DNA from: CAZOGW01 sp964579415
GTDB lineage: Bacteria > Actinomycetota > Acidimicrobiia > Spongiisociales > UBA5794
Assembly (NCBI GenBank): GCA_964579415.1
Contig: CAZOGW010000017.1
Span: forward strand, 1-37,742
Length of the DNA stretch: 37,742 nt
Direction of reading: 5' to 3'
Shown: positions 1-7,388 of the stretch, piece after piece
Layout: each line of letters opens with the position of its first letter
Numbering within the stretch: the first letter of the stretch is position 1
The notes under the pieces: model-generated
Databases searched by the model: none
The model's input: the letters and a program-made list of their open reading frames with translations, nothing else
What the model was told of the DNA's origin: nothing
Made by a program: the position numbers and the translations under genes

Positions 1-691
1 TGGGAAGGCGGATGACGCCGGAACCGTCCCACACCACCTTGGACATCAGCGCCGAGTATTCGGTGGAGATGGCTTCGTCGTCGAAGTGGCGTAGCAGCAC
101 GAACCCGAAGACGTCCTCGTAGTAGCTCACCCACTCGTCCATGGATCCCAGCTCGACGTTCGCCACGACGTGGTCGATGCGCTGCAGCCCGATGGGCCGG
201 GCGATGCTGTCGTTGCGGAGACGGAAGTCCGGAGGCGGCCAGCTCGTCTCCGGGTTCTCGATGAGCGAGTGCAAGGTCTCGCCGTAGGCGGCAATGGCCG
301 ACCTCTTCCACTTGCCGTGCTCACCCTCGGTGACCTCGGGTTCGACGACGCCACGGGCGCCGCGTTCCACCGCCTTCTCGTAGGCGGCTTCGGCGTCCGG
401 GACGTGGATGGCGACGTCCTTGACGCCGGGGCCGTGGGCGAGCACGTGGTGGCCTACCGGGTGATCCGGTCCCATCGCTCCCGTGACGATGAAGTGCACG
501 TCGCCTTGCTCCAGCGCATACGAAGCGGCGTCGCGGTGGCCGGTCTCGGGGCCGCGGTAGCCCACGATCTTGTAGCCGTGTACCTGGCGGTAGTAGTGAG
601 CGGTCTGGTAGGCGTTGCCCACCCAGAACTCGATGTGGTGGAACCCCAGGATGGGGAACTCGTTGCGGTGGGCCTCGATGGCGTCGCTCAT
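1..691 (-). CDS. hppD: 4-hydroxyphenylpyruvate dioxygenase (HPPD), 3' end outside window
   Basis: Converts 4-hydroxyphenylpyruvate to homogentisate in tyrosine catabolism, using non-haem Fe(II). The visible 230 residues start MSDAIEAHRNEFPILGFHHI and contain the N-terminal vicinal-oxygen-chelate domain (FHHIEFWVGNAYQTAHYY) and the start of the second domain (RIDHVVANVE). The HH and DHV histidines are where HPPD iron ligands lie; the third ligand, a glutamate near the C-terminus, would be beyond base 1. The ATG overlaps the stop of the fumarylacetoacetase gene by four bases (ATGA), so this is the last visible gene of a coupled operon. The reading frame is open to the window edge. Identification is secure from sequence and context. 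Confidence 0.95.
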   Translation of the reverse strand, partial: MSDAIEAHRNEFPILGFHHIEFWVGNAYQTAHYYRQVHGYKIVGYRGPETGHRDAASYALEQGDVHFIVTGAMGPDHPVGHHVLAHGPGVKDVAIHVPDAEAAYEKAVERGARGVVEPEVTEGEHGKWKRSAIAAYGETLHSLIENPETSWPPPDFRLRNDSIARPIGLQRIDHVVANVELGSMDEWVSYYEDVFGFVLLRHFDDEAISTEYSALMSKVVWDGSGVIRLP

Positions 692-1977
692 GGGGTGCCT
701 CCTGTGGCGTGTGCGGCGAGCGCGTTGTCTGGCAGTTGGTCGGCGGGCAGCACCGTGCCGGTGCAGGCGCCGAAACCGATGGGGACCGCCCCCGGCGCTT
801 CGCAGCGGGCGGTGAGGGTGACGGTGTCGTGGTCCCCGAGGAAGGTTCGGGTGGTCCCGTCGGCGAGGGTGATCGGCTCGGCGCCGTTGGCGGTGGCCTC
901 CAGCAGGCATCCCAGCGACCCGGGGACGGGACCGGACACGGTGCCGGAGGCGAAGAGGTCACCGGTGCGGGTGGAGGCGCCGTTGACGGTGGCGTGCGCA
1001 AGCTGCTGGGCCATGGTCCAGTACATCTGTGCCAGCCCCACCTCGGTGACCACGCTGTCTCCGATGACGACGGTGAGGCGGGCATCGACGGCGGAGCGGG
1101 CGGGCGCCTCCAGGTAGGGGAACGGCGGCGGGTCCTGGGCGGGGGGGTCGACCCGGAACGGCTCCAGGGCGTCGAGGGTGACGATCCAGGGCGACACCGT
1201 GGTGGCGAACGACTTGCCCAGGAAGGGCCCCAGCGGCACGTACTCCCAGGCCTGGATGTCGCGGGCGGACCAGTCGTTGACCAGGCACAGGCCGAAGATG
1301 TGCCCTTCGGCGTCGCCTGCCGCCACCGGCACGCCGGGGGTGCTGGACCGGCCGGTGACGAACCCGACCTCGAGCTCGAAGTCGAGGCGGGCGCTGGGCC
1401 CGAAGGTGGGCCCGTCAGGGCCGGGCCGCTGTCCGTGGGGCCGGGTGACCGGGGTACCGGAGACGACGACGGTGCCGGCGCGGCCGTGGTAGCCGACGGG
1501 GAGGTGCCGCCAGTTGGGCAGGAGTGGCTCGGCACCGGGGCGGAAGAGCCGACCCACGTTGGTGGCGTGGTGGACGGAGGAGTAGAAGTCGACGTAGTCG
1601 GCCACGTCGAAGGGGAGCAACAGGGTGACCTGGGACTGCGGCGCGACGAACCCGTCCCCGTCCCCGCCGATACGGTCGCCGGAGGCGTCGAGCAGTTGTG
1701 AGAGGCGGCGGCGCAGGGCGGTGTGGGTCTCCCGGTCCAGCGCCATCAGCGGGTTGAGTACCGGGGCGTGCGCCACCGCGTCGGGGAGGATGCCGTCGAG
1801 GTGCCCGGCGTCATGGAGGGCGGGGAGATCGAGGACGTAGTCGCCGATGGCGACGCCGATACGGGGGCCCTCACCGGGGCGGGTGAATGCCCCGTAGGGC
1901 AGGTTCTGGATGGGGAATTCGGAGCCGGGACGGACCGGGACCCAGGATGCCAGAGTCGGGTCGAGGGTCCGGTCCAT
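688..1977 (-). CDS. fahA: Fumarylacetoacetase
   Basis: Hydrolyses fumarylacetoacetate to fumarate and acetoacetate, the last step of the homogentisate pathway. The 429-residue protein has the two-part FAH layout: an N-terminal SH3-like part and a C-terminal catalytic part with LDFELEVGFVTG (acidic metal ligands), NDWSARDIQAWEYVPLGPF and GKSFATTVSPWIV, all characteristic of the family. Length is close to that of other fumarylacetoacetases (about 420). The upstream stop and this start read GTGATGG. I chose the ATG overlapping the stop by one base; GTG at 1980 is an alternative adding one residue. It lies between the unknown gene and hppD. Confidence 0.95.
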   Translation of the reverse strand: MDRTLDPTLASWVPVRPGSEFPIQNLPYGAFTRPGEGPRIGVAIGDYVLDLPALHDAGHLDGILPDAVAHAPVLNPLMALDRETHTALRRRLSQLLDASGDRIGGDGDGFVAPQSQVTLLLPFDVADYVDFYSSVHHATNVGRLFRPGAEPLLPNWRHLPVGYHGRAGTVVVSGTPVTRPHGQRPGPDGPTFGPSARLDFELEVGFVTGRSSTPGVPVAAGDAEGHIFGLCLVNDWSARDIQAWEYVPLGPFLGKSFATTVSPWIVTLDALEPFRVDPPAQDPPPFPYLEAPARSAVDARLTVVIGDSVVTEVGLAQMYWTMAQQLAHATVNGASTRTGDLFASGTVSGPVPGSLGCLLEATANGAEPITLADGTTRTFLGDHDTVTLTARCEAPGAVPIGFGACTGTVLPADQLPDNALAAHATGGTP

Positions 1978-2930
1978 CACACCGTCTCCGTAGCCTCGAG
2001 GATGCCGAGGGCGACAAGGTCGTCGACCGGCTCGTCGAAGCTGCAGCTCCCGTAGGAGGGGAAGAGGTGATTGCGCATGTCGCGCAGGGCGGTGATCCCG
2101 ATGCGGCTCCCCTCCCAGGTGATGCCGGCGGCGCCGACGGCAATCGACCCGGTACCGGCCATCGCCGCGGTCACGTCCTGCGGAGTGGAGCCGCCGGCGG
2201 CGAGGGCGGCTGCGGTGAGCAGGTTGAGGAACCCGTGGCGGTGCACTCCCAGCTCGGTGTCGAAGTGGCGCAGCGGGTGGTGCATCCCGGCGGTGGCCTT
2301 GAAGGGGAGCTTGTGACCGGCGCAGGCGGCGACGAAGCCGGCTGCCTCGTCGGGAGTGGGGAACGCTGCGGGTGTCAGGCCGCCGGTCCGCATCTTGGCG
2401 CCGATGCCGCGCATCCGGGTGACGCGCAGGGCGTCGAGGGCGGCGACGGCGCGCCCCACCGCAGCCGGGTCGGCGCCGGCCACGGGGATCTCGAGGAACG
2501 GGGTGACGTCGGGCGATACCGCCAGAGTGCCGTCGACGGTGGGCGCCAGGGCGCCGGCGACGGCGGTGACGTCCCCGGCGGCCATCGCCTCGGCGGGGGC
2601 GGCCAGCTCGACGAGCACCACCCTGGCGCCGGGGTCCATATAGCGGTCGAAGGCGGCGGCATCGACGCTGCCGCCGGGCCGGTCGATGACGGCGCTGACC
2701 CCCCAGGGCCGCTCCCCTGTCGCCATGGTGCGGGTGAGCTCCCCGGCGAGGTCATCGAGCCGGGACGACGGACACAGGAACCGGCCCAGCATCCAGCCGT
2801 AGGGTCCGGACCGGGCTCGCCGATACCCGGCGACGGCTTCCTCGACGGGAAGGGAGGCCGGGGGAAACATGCCGGCGTAGTCGACGAACCCTTCGAGCAG
2901 CGCCCGGCGCCCGTCGACCAGCGGGTTCAT
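1977..2930 (-). CDS. Unknown conserved-looking protein of the homogentisate operon
   Basis: A 317-residue protein I cannot assign to a named family. Motif-like stretches are FVDYAGMFPPASLP near the N-terminus, and IGAKMRTGG and PFKATAGMHHPLRH in the C-terminal half, which look like a lysine/histidine active site; the alternating segments suggest an alpha/beta enzyme. No signal peptide or membrane segment is seen. It overlaps hmgA upstream and fahA downstream by about one base each, so it is co-translated with the pathway. The operon lacks a recognisable maleylacetoacetate isomerase, the step between HmgA and FahA, and this gene sits exactly there. An isomerase role is inference from position only. 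GTG at 2933 is an alternative start. Confidence 0.85.
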   Translation of the reverse strand: MNPLVDGRRALLEGFVDYAGMFPPASLPVEEAVAGYRRARSGPYGWMLGRFLCPSSRLDDLAGELTRTMATGERPWGVSAVIDRPGGSVDAAAFDRYMDPGARVVLVELAAPAEAMAAGDVTAVAGALAPTVDGTLAVSPDVTPFLEIPVAGADPAAVGRAVAALDALRVTRMRGIGAKMRTGGLTPAAFPTPDEAAGFVAACAGHKLPFKATAGMHHPLRHFDTELGVHRHGFLNLLTAAALAAGGSTPQDVTAAMAGTGSIAVGAAGITWEGSRIGITALRDMRNHLFPSYGSCSFDEPVDDLVALGILEATETV

Positions 2931-4093
2931 CACCGGCCTCCCAGCCAGGTCCAGGCGTAGTCGTCCTTCTCGGCGTCGTGGGCGCCCGGCCCCAGGTCGA
3001 GTGGCCGGAAGGTGTCGATCATCACCGCGATCTCCTCGGTGCCCTCGACCCCGATGCTGGCCTCGACACTCCCCGGCTGCGGCCCATGGGTGTGACCACC
3101 GGGGTGCAGCGAGATGGACCCTGCCTCGATGCCGGAGCCCTTACGGCTCATGAAGTTGCCCTCCACGTAGAACAGCACCTCGTCGGAATCGACGTTGGAG
3201 TGGTTGTAGGGAGCCGGGATGGCGAGGGGGTGGTAGTCGAACTTGCGGGGAACGAAGCTGCACACCACCAGGTTGGGAGCCTCGAAGGTCTGGTGCACCG
3301 GGGGTGGCTGGTGGACCCGCCCGGTGATGGGCTCGAAGTCGTGGATGGACAGCGTGTACGGGTATACACAGCCGTCCCATCCCACCACGTCGAAGGGGTG
3401 GTTGGCATAGGTGTGCCGGGTGGTGCCGTTCCTGTGCCGAACCAGCACCGGTACGTTCTCGCCCTCGTCGAGGAGCGGCTCGGTGGGCCCGTGCAGGTCC
3501 CGCTCGCAATAGGGAGCGTGCTCGAGGAGTTGCCCGTTGCGGGAGAGGTAGCGGCGGGGCGGGCCGATGTGCTGGCGTGTCTCCAGGAACAACGCCCGCA
3601 CCCCGGTGCCCTCGTCGATCACCCAGCGGTGGATGGTGGAGGCCGGGACGATGACGTAGTCACCCGCCGTGAAGGGCAGCTTGCCGAACACCGATTCGAG
3701 AACGCCGCTGCCCTCCTCGATGTAGGCCATCTCGTCACCCATGGCGTTCTTGGTGTAGCCGCTGGTCTGGCCGGAGGCGACGTAGGAGATGCGGCAGTCG
3801 TCGTTGGCCAGCATCAGGTGGCGGCCGGTGACCAGGTCGCCGCCGCCCTTGAGGACATGGGTGCGGAAGTGGCGCGGCTTCAGCGGGTGGTTGGGGGTGA
3901 CCTCCTGCGCCTCGGTCTCCACCGCCTCGATGTCGACGATGGCTGTGGGAGGGTTGACGTGGTACAGCAAGGACGAGTCGAAACTGAAGCCCTCCTCCCC
4001 CATCAGTTCCTCGGTGTAGAGGCCGCCGTCGGGCTTGCGGAACTGGGTGTGGCGCTTGTGGGGAACCTCACCGATGCTTCGGTAATAGGGCAT
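2930..4093 (-). CDS. hmgA: Homogentisate 1,2-dioxygenase
   Basis: Opens the ring of homogentisate to give maleylacetoacetate, using Fe(II) in a cupin fold. The 387-residue protein is shorter than the roughly 430-residue proteobacterial and human enzymes. Iron-site candidates are the His and Glu in YNHSNVDSDEVLFYVEGN and the His residues in HPGGHTHGPQPG. The N-terminal half contains a further cupin-like stretch (GDYVIVPASTIHRWVIDEG). The ATG follows a strong AGGAGG six bases upstream. It starts 17 bases after the IclR gene, consistent with one transcript driven from the IclR promoter. The short form could in principle act on a related aromatic, but with HPPD and FAH alongside, homogentisate is the natural substrate. 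Confidence 0.93.
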   Translation of the reverse strand: MPYYRSIGEVPHKRHTQFRKPDGGLYTEELMGEEGFSFDSSLLYHVNPPTAIVDIEAVETEAQEVTPNHPLKPRHFRTHVLKGGGDLVTGRHLMLANDDCRISYVASGQTSGYTKNAMGDEMAYIEEGSGVLESVFGKLPFTAGDYVIVPASTIHRWVIDEGTGVRALFLETRQHIGPPRRYLSRNGQLLEHAPYCERDLHGPTEPLLDEGENVPVLVRHRNGTTRHTYANHPFDVVGWDGCVYPYTLSIHDFEPITGRVHQPPPVHQTFEAPNLVVCSFVPRKFDYHPLAIPAPYNHSNVDSDEVLFYVEGNFMSRKGSGIEAGSISLHPGGHTHGPQPGSVEASIGVEGTEEIAVMIDTFRPLDLGPGAHDAEKDDYAWTWLGGR

Positions 4094-4110
4094 GTCTCCC
4101 TCCTTCCATG

Positions 4111-4848
4111 TCAGGCGGTCCGTGTGGAGAAGGCGTCGGGTGCGATGATGCCGCCGAGGCCGTGCAGTTCCCCGGCGACGGCTCCGGCGGCGGCGATCAC
4201 CGCAGCGGCGACCGTCTCGCGTTCGGGGTAGCGGGCGGAGGGGGCGACGAGCCCGATGGAGGCGACGGCGGCGCCGTTTCCGTTGACCACCGGGGCGGCG
4301 ATGCCGACGACGCCGTGTTCCAGCTCGTCGTGGGTGAGTGCGTATCCCCGTTCGCGGATGGTGGCCAGCTCGGCTGCCAGCGAGCCGCCGGTGAGACGGT
4401 CGATGGTGGCGGGGGCGGCGAAGGCGAGGATGGCCCGGCCGTGGGCCGCGGTCACCAGCGGGTGGCGGAAGCCGGGCCGGTAGTGGACCCGCACCACCTG
4501 CCGCTCGGGAACCACCAGGTGGACGGCGACGGCCTCGTCACCGTCGGCGGCGGCGAGCACCGTGGTCTCGTCGAACCGCTCGGCCAGGCTGCGCAGGTGC
4601 GGCTCGGCGATGCGCCGCATGTCGGGGACCAGCCCCCCGGCGAGCCGCAGGAGCCCGAACCCGAGGTCGTAACCCCGCCCAGTGGGGCGCACCAGGGCAT
4701 GTGCCTCCAGCGTGGCGACGAGCCGGGAGACTACGGTGCGGCCGGTCTCCAGCCGCCGCGCCAGCTCCCCCACCGGTGCCGGCCCGTCCTCGCGAAGCGA
4801 CTCGAGCACCCGCAGCGCCTGGTCCACCGTCTTGGAGATCTCGGCCAC
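4111..4848 (-). CDS. IclR-family transcriptional regulator of the homogentisate operon
   Basis: A 245-residue IclR-type regulator. Residues 1-65 form the winged helix-turn-helix (TVDQALRVLESL, VGELARRLETGRTVVSRLVATLEAHALV); the rest is the effector-binding domain (HLRSLAERFDETTVLAAADGDEAVAVHLV, HPLVTAAHGRAILAF, ERGYALTHDELEHGVVGIAAPVV). The start is GTG. It is first in the five-gene operon and so probably controls itself and the catabolic genes. The palindrome at 4888-4902, 40 bases upstream, is the likely operator. IclR-family proteins such as HmgR of Pseudomonas putida control homogentisate genes; that this one senses homogentisate is inference. Confidence 0.93.
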   Translation of the reverse strand: MAEISKTVDQALRVLESLREDGPAPVGELARRLETGRTVVSRLVATLEAHALVRPTGRGYDLGFGLLRLAGGLVPDMRRIAEPHLRSLAERFDETTVLAAADGDEAVAVHLVVPERQVVRVHYRPGFRHPLVTAAHGRAILAFAAPATIDRLTGGSLAAELATIRERGYALTHDELEHGVVGIAAPVVNGNGAAVASIGLVAPSARYPERETVAAAVIAAAGAVAGELHGLGGIIAPDAFSTRTA

Positions 4849-4887
4849 ACCCGAAGCGTAGCGACTGCCCGCTATTCGTGCATCGCT

Positions 4888-4902
4888 GTCCGATTATCGG
4901 AC
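4888..4902. promoter_or_regulatory. Perfect 15-bp palindrome, likely IclR operator overlapping a -10
   Basis: GTCCGATTATCGGAC is a perfect 7-1-7 palindrome between the divergent IclR operon and the MoaD-fusion gene. On the minus strand it contains GATAAT, a good -10 hexamer pointing into the IclR gene, so bound protein would block RNA polymerase. Known IclR-family sites such as those of PobR/PcaU are similar short palindromes of the TCGATAATCG kind. I see no convincing -35 at the right distance. Confidence 0.65.
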
Positions 4903-4942
4903 TGCGGTGAGTTCTTGTGGCCGCAAGATGATGCCGATCCGG

Positions 4943-4954
4943 GGAGGTACCTCC
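4943..4954. promoter_or_regulatory. 12-bp palindrome upstream of the MoaD-fusion gene
   Basis: GGAGGTACCTCC is a perfect 12-bp palindrome about 45 bases before the ATG at 5000. It may be an operator for the divergent gene or a small hairpin in its leader. No regulator can be named. Confidence 0.3.
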
Positions 4955-4999
4955 TCACGAGACAGGTCGACGCGCGACGAAGCCACTACCCTCCTTCCG

Positions 5000-6007
5000 A
5001 TGGCACGCGTTCGGTTGTTCGCCAACCTGCGAGAGTCCGCCGGCACGTCGTCGGTGGATATCGAAGGCACCACGGTCGGGGAGATCCTCGACGTCGCCGT
5101 GGACCGGTTCGGCGCCCGCTTCGCCTCCGGTCTTGCCGCGGCGAACGTGTGGGTGAACGGCGACGGTGCCGACCGGGCCACCCCGGTGCGCAGCGGTGAC
5201 GAGATCGCCCTCATCCCGCCCGTCTCGGGAGGCACCGCTCCCACTGCCGAGGCCACGAAACAGGAGGGCAACGACGCCACGCCGGCGCTGCTGGGCATCG
5301 TGCTTCTGGCCACGTTCGTGATCGCCAACATCATCTCCGCACAGGCGCTGGTGTTCGCCGCGGTGGGTGGCGCCCTGGCGTGGCTGTGGGATATCGGCGA
5401 GACCTCCATCGAGCGCGGGATCGCCACGCCGGTGATCCCCGCCCTCGTCGGCGTCACCGCCGCCGGCAACGGCGCCTATGCCTGGGGGCTCAAGGGCTTC
5501 GCCTTCGGTCTCGTCGTCGGTCTCGTGGCCGTGGTGGTGTGGGCGGTGTTCGACGCCCACTACCGGACCATCGACGGCATCGCCGGCGCCGCCCTGATGA
5601 CCCTGACCGCGTCGCTCGGCGTCGGGGGCATCGTGCTGGTGCGCAACGAGTCTGTCGTGTTCGTGACCACCTTCCTCGTCATCATCGCCATCGGCGCCGT
5701 CGCCGCATGGGCGGTGCGGCGCTTCCTCCCCGACGTGGCCGGCATCGACCCCAACCTGGCGTCCATCGTGGGCGTGATGCTCGGCTCGCTGGGGGCCGGA
5801 CTGCTCGCCGACACCCTCTCGTTACTGACCGTGCTGGTGTGCGGCGCCGCCGCCGTGGTGGGCTTGTTCGCCGGCCGGGCGGTCGGCTCGATGCTGCGCA
5901 GCGGTTCGGTGGTGCACATGACCCGCAGCCCCGGCCTGCTCACCGCCCTCGACGCCGCCATCCTCGCCGCAGCCACCTTCTGGCTCGGAGTGATGTTTCT
6001 GGCTTGA
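5000..6007 (+). CDS. MoaD/ThiS-like beta-grasp domain fused to a multi-pass membrane domain
   Basis: A 335-residue protein. Residues 1-80 are a MoaD-like sulfur-carrier fold (ARVRLFANLRESAG, VWVNGD, GDEIALIPPVSGG). The SGG where MoaD normally ends is internal here and leads into about eight hydrophobic helices. The C-terminal part (GSMLRSGSVVHMTRSPGLLTALDAA) faintly resembles the last segment of CdsA-type phosphatidate cytidylyltransferases but lacks the acidic and basic catalytic residues; that comparison is tentative. The ATG at 5000 was chosen because it begins the MoaD domain and follows CTCCTTCCG; an in-frame start at 4907 would add 31 unlikely residues. Divergent from the IclR operon. 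Function unknown. Confidence 0.85.
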   Translation: MARVRLFANLRESAGTSSVDIEGTTVGEILDVAVDRFGARFASGLAAANVWVNGDGADRATPVRSGDEIALIPPVSGGTAPTAEATKQEGNDATPALLGIVLLATFVIANIISAQALVFAAVGGALAWLWDIGETSIERGIATPVIPALVGVTAAGNGAYAWGLKGFAFGLVVGLVAVVVWAVFDAHYRTIDGIAGAALMTLTASLGVGGIVLVRNESVVFVTTFLVIIAIGAVAAWAVRRFLPDVAGIDPNLASIVGVMLGSLGAGLLADTLSLLTVLVCGAAAVVGLFAGRAVGSMLRSGSVVHMTRSPGLLTALDAAILAAATFWLGVMFLA

Positions 6008-6010
6008 AAG

Positions 6011-6162
6011 GTACTAAGTACTACGTACTAAGTACTACGTAAGAATCGAAGCGGCGTTCGCTTCGGGATCTGAGGGGATGGCATCGCCGAAGACCGCGTG
6101 GCACGAACGGTGAGTTCGCTCGACAGACTTAGTACTTAGTACGTAGTACTTAGTACTTAGTA
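6011..6162. repeat. Inverted pair of heptad arrays (TACTAAG/TACTACG) with internal hairpins
   Basis: Four heptads (TACTAAG, TACTACG, TACTAAG, TACTACG) run from 6012 to 6039, four bases after the upstream stop. Five heptads in the opposite orientation (CTTAGTA twice, CGTAGTA, CTTAGTA twice) run from 6128 to 6162. The arms can pair almost completely. The spacer of about 85 bases holds two smaller hairpins, CGAAGCG/CGCTTCG with a 5-base loop and CGAAC/GTTCG. It fills most of the space between two genes and carries no ORF. It resembles a small non-coding repeat element; no known family is recognised. Confidence 0.85.
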
Positions 6163-6213
6163 CGCTTCCTCCTCTCGCCGTATCTCGTGGCCGTTGGTAG
6201 TGTCCTGTCCGCT

Positions 6214-7302
6214 ATGCGACGGCTGGGCGGACGCGCCTTACTCATCTTCCTCACCCTGGCCTTCCTCGGGTTACAGCCGATCATGGCGTCCGCCACCGAC
6301 GAGAAGGACGTGGAGCAGGCCGAGGCGGCCCGCAAGGCGGCGTACGACCGTCTCGTCGAGGTCAACCAGGAGCTCGAGGCGGCCATCCTCGAGTATCAGG
6401 AGATCAACGCCGAGCTCGACGAGCTCACCCACCGTATCGAGGTCATCCTCGACCGGATCGCCGACCACGAGTCCTCGGTGGCCATGCTCAAGATCCGGGC
6501 CCGGGAACTGGTGACCCAGGCCTACATCACCTCCGGCAACAGCGACATCATCGAGATCGCCTTCGAGGCCGACAGCATCCAGGACCTGCTCACCAGCCAG
6601 GTGCTGCTCGACCGGGCCGGCGACCGCGACCTGGTGGAGCTGGACCGCCTCGACGCCCTCACCCGCGAGATGGACCGCCTCCGCGAGACCGTCAAGACGG
6701 ACCAGGACCGTGTCCAGGAACTTTCCGACGAGGCAGCAGCCGTGGTGGGCCGCCTCGACGAGTTGCAGGCCGAGCAAGCCGCCGAGTACGAGCGTCAGGA
6801 TTCTGCCGCCCGCCAGGCCCGCACCGAGTACGAAGCCGAGCAGCGGCGCAAGGCGCTGGAGGAGGCGGCGAAGAAGCGGGGCTCCGACCGTGGAGTCGGG
6901 CCGGTGCGCGGGTTCGTCTGCCCCGTCGCCGGCAACGTCAGCTTCATCAACGACTGGGGCTTCCCCCGCTCCGGTGGTCGGCGCCACCAGGGCAACGACA
7001 TGTTCGCCAGCCGGGGCACCCCGGTGGTCGCTGTGAGCAACGGCACCTTGTCGCTCAAGTCGAACCGCCTCGGCGGCATCAGCGCCTACCTGCGCACCTC
7101 CTCGGCGATGTACTACTACGCCCACCTCGATGGCTACGCCGCGAACGTCTCCAGCGGCCAGTCGCTGAGTGCCGGGGACGTGATCGGCTACGTGGGGAAC
7201 ACCGGCAACGCCCGTGGTTCGTCACCGCACCTCCACTTCCAGATGCACCCCGGCGGCGGCGCCCCGGTCAACCCCTACCCGACGATCAGCTCGGCCTGTT
7301 AG
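6214..7302 (+). CDS. Secreted M23-family peptidoglycan hydrolase with coiled coil (EnvC/NlpD-like)
   Basis: A 362-residue secreted protein. Residues 1-28 are a signal peptide (MRRLGGRALLIFLTLAFLGL then PIMASA). Residues about 30-220 form a long charged coiled coil (EQAEAARKAAYDRLVEVNQELEA and onward), as in EnvC-type proteins. The C-terminal LytM/M23 domain has the whole zinc site: H258 and D262 in HQGND, and H339/H341 in HLHFQMH, plus YYYAHLDGY. An active endopeptidase is therefore expected, acting on peptide cross-links outside the membrane, probably in division or growth. I chose ATG 6214 over GTG 6187 because it starts directly at the signal peptide. It lies between heptad arrays on both sides. 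Confidence 0.93.
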   Translation: MRRLGGRALLIFLTLAFLGLQPIMASATDEKDVEQAEAARKAAYDRLVEVNQELEAAILEYQEINAELDELTHRIEVILDRIADHESSVAMLKIRARELVTQAYITSGNSDIIEIAFEADSIQDLLTSQVLLDRAGDRDLVELDRLDALTREMDRLRETVKTDQDRVQELSDEAAAVVGRLDELQAEQAAEYERQDSAARQARTEYEAEQRRKALEEAAKKRGSDRGVGPVRGFVCPVAGNVSFINDWGFPRSGGRRHQGNDMFASRGTPVVAVSNGTLSLKSNRLGGISAYLRTSSAMYYYAHLDGYAANVSSGQSLSAGDVIGYVGNTGNARGSSPHLHFQMHPGGGAPVNPYPTISSAC

Positions 7303-7305
7303 CCG

Positions 7306-7333
7306 TACTACATACTACGTACTACGTACTACG
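7306..7333 (+). repeat. Heptad array, four copies of TACTACR
   Basis: TACTACA followed by three copies of TACTACG, beginning three bases after the stop of the M23 gene. It is the same family as the 6011-6162 element and is inverted relative to the array at 6128-6162, so the M23 gene lies between inverted arrays. Confidence 0.85.
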
Positions 7334-7388
7334 CAGCCACGCTTGACTACCCTTTCGGGTACAGGGACGCCCATGAAGGGATCTTGCA

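Noticed and set aside
170..1701. Long open frames on the plus strand opposite the homogentisate genes
   Set aside because: They are composition shadows of GC-rich genes; the minus-strand frames match known enzymes throughout.
6011..6162. CRISPR array
   Set aside because: Units are 7 bases without spacers and no cas gene is present.
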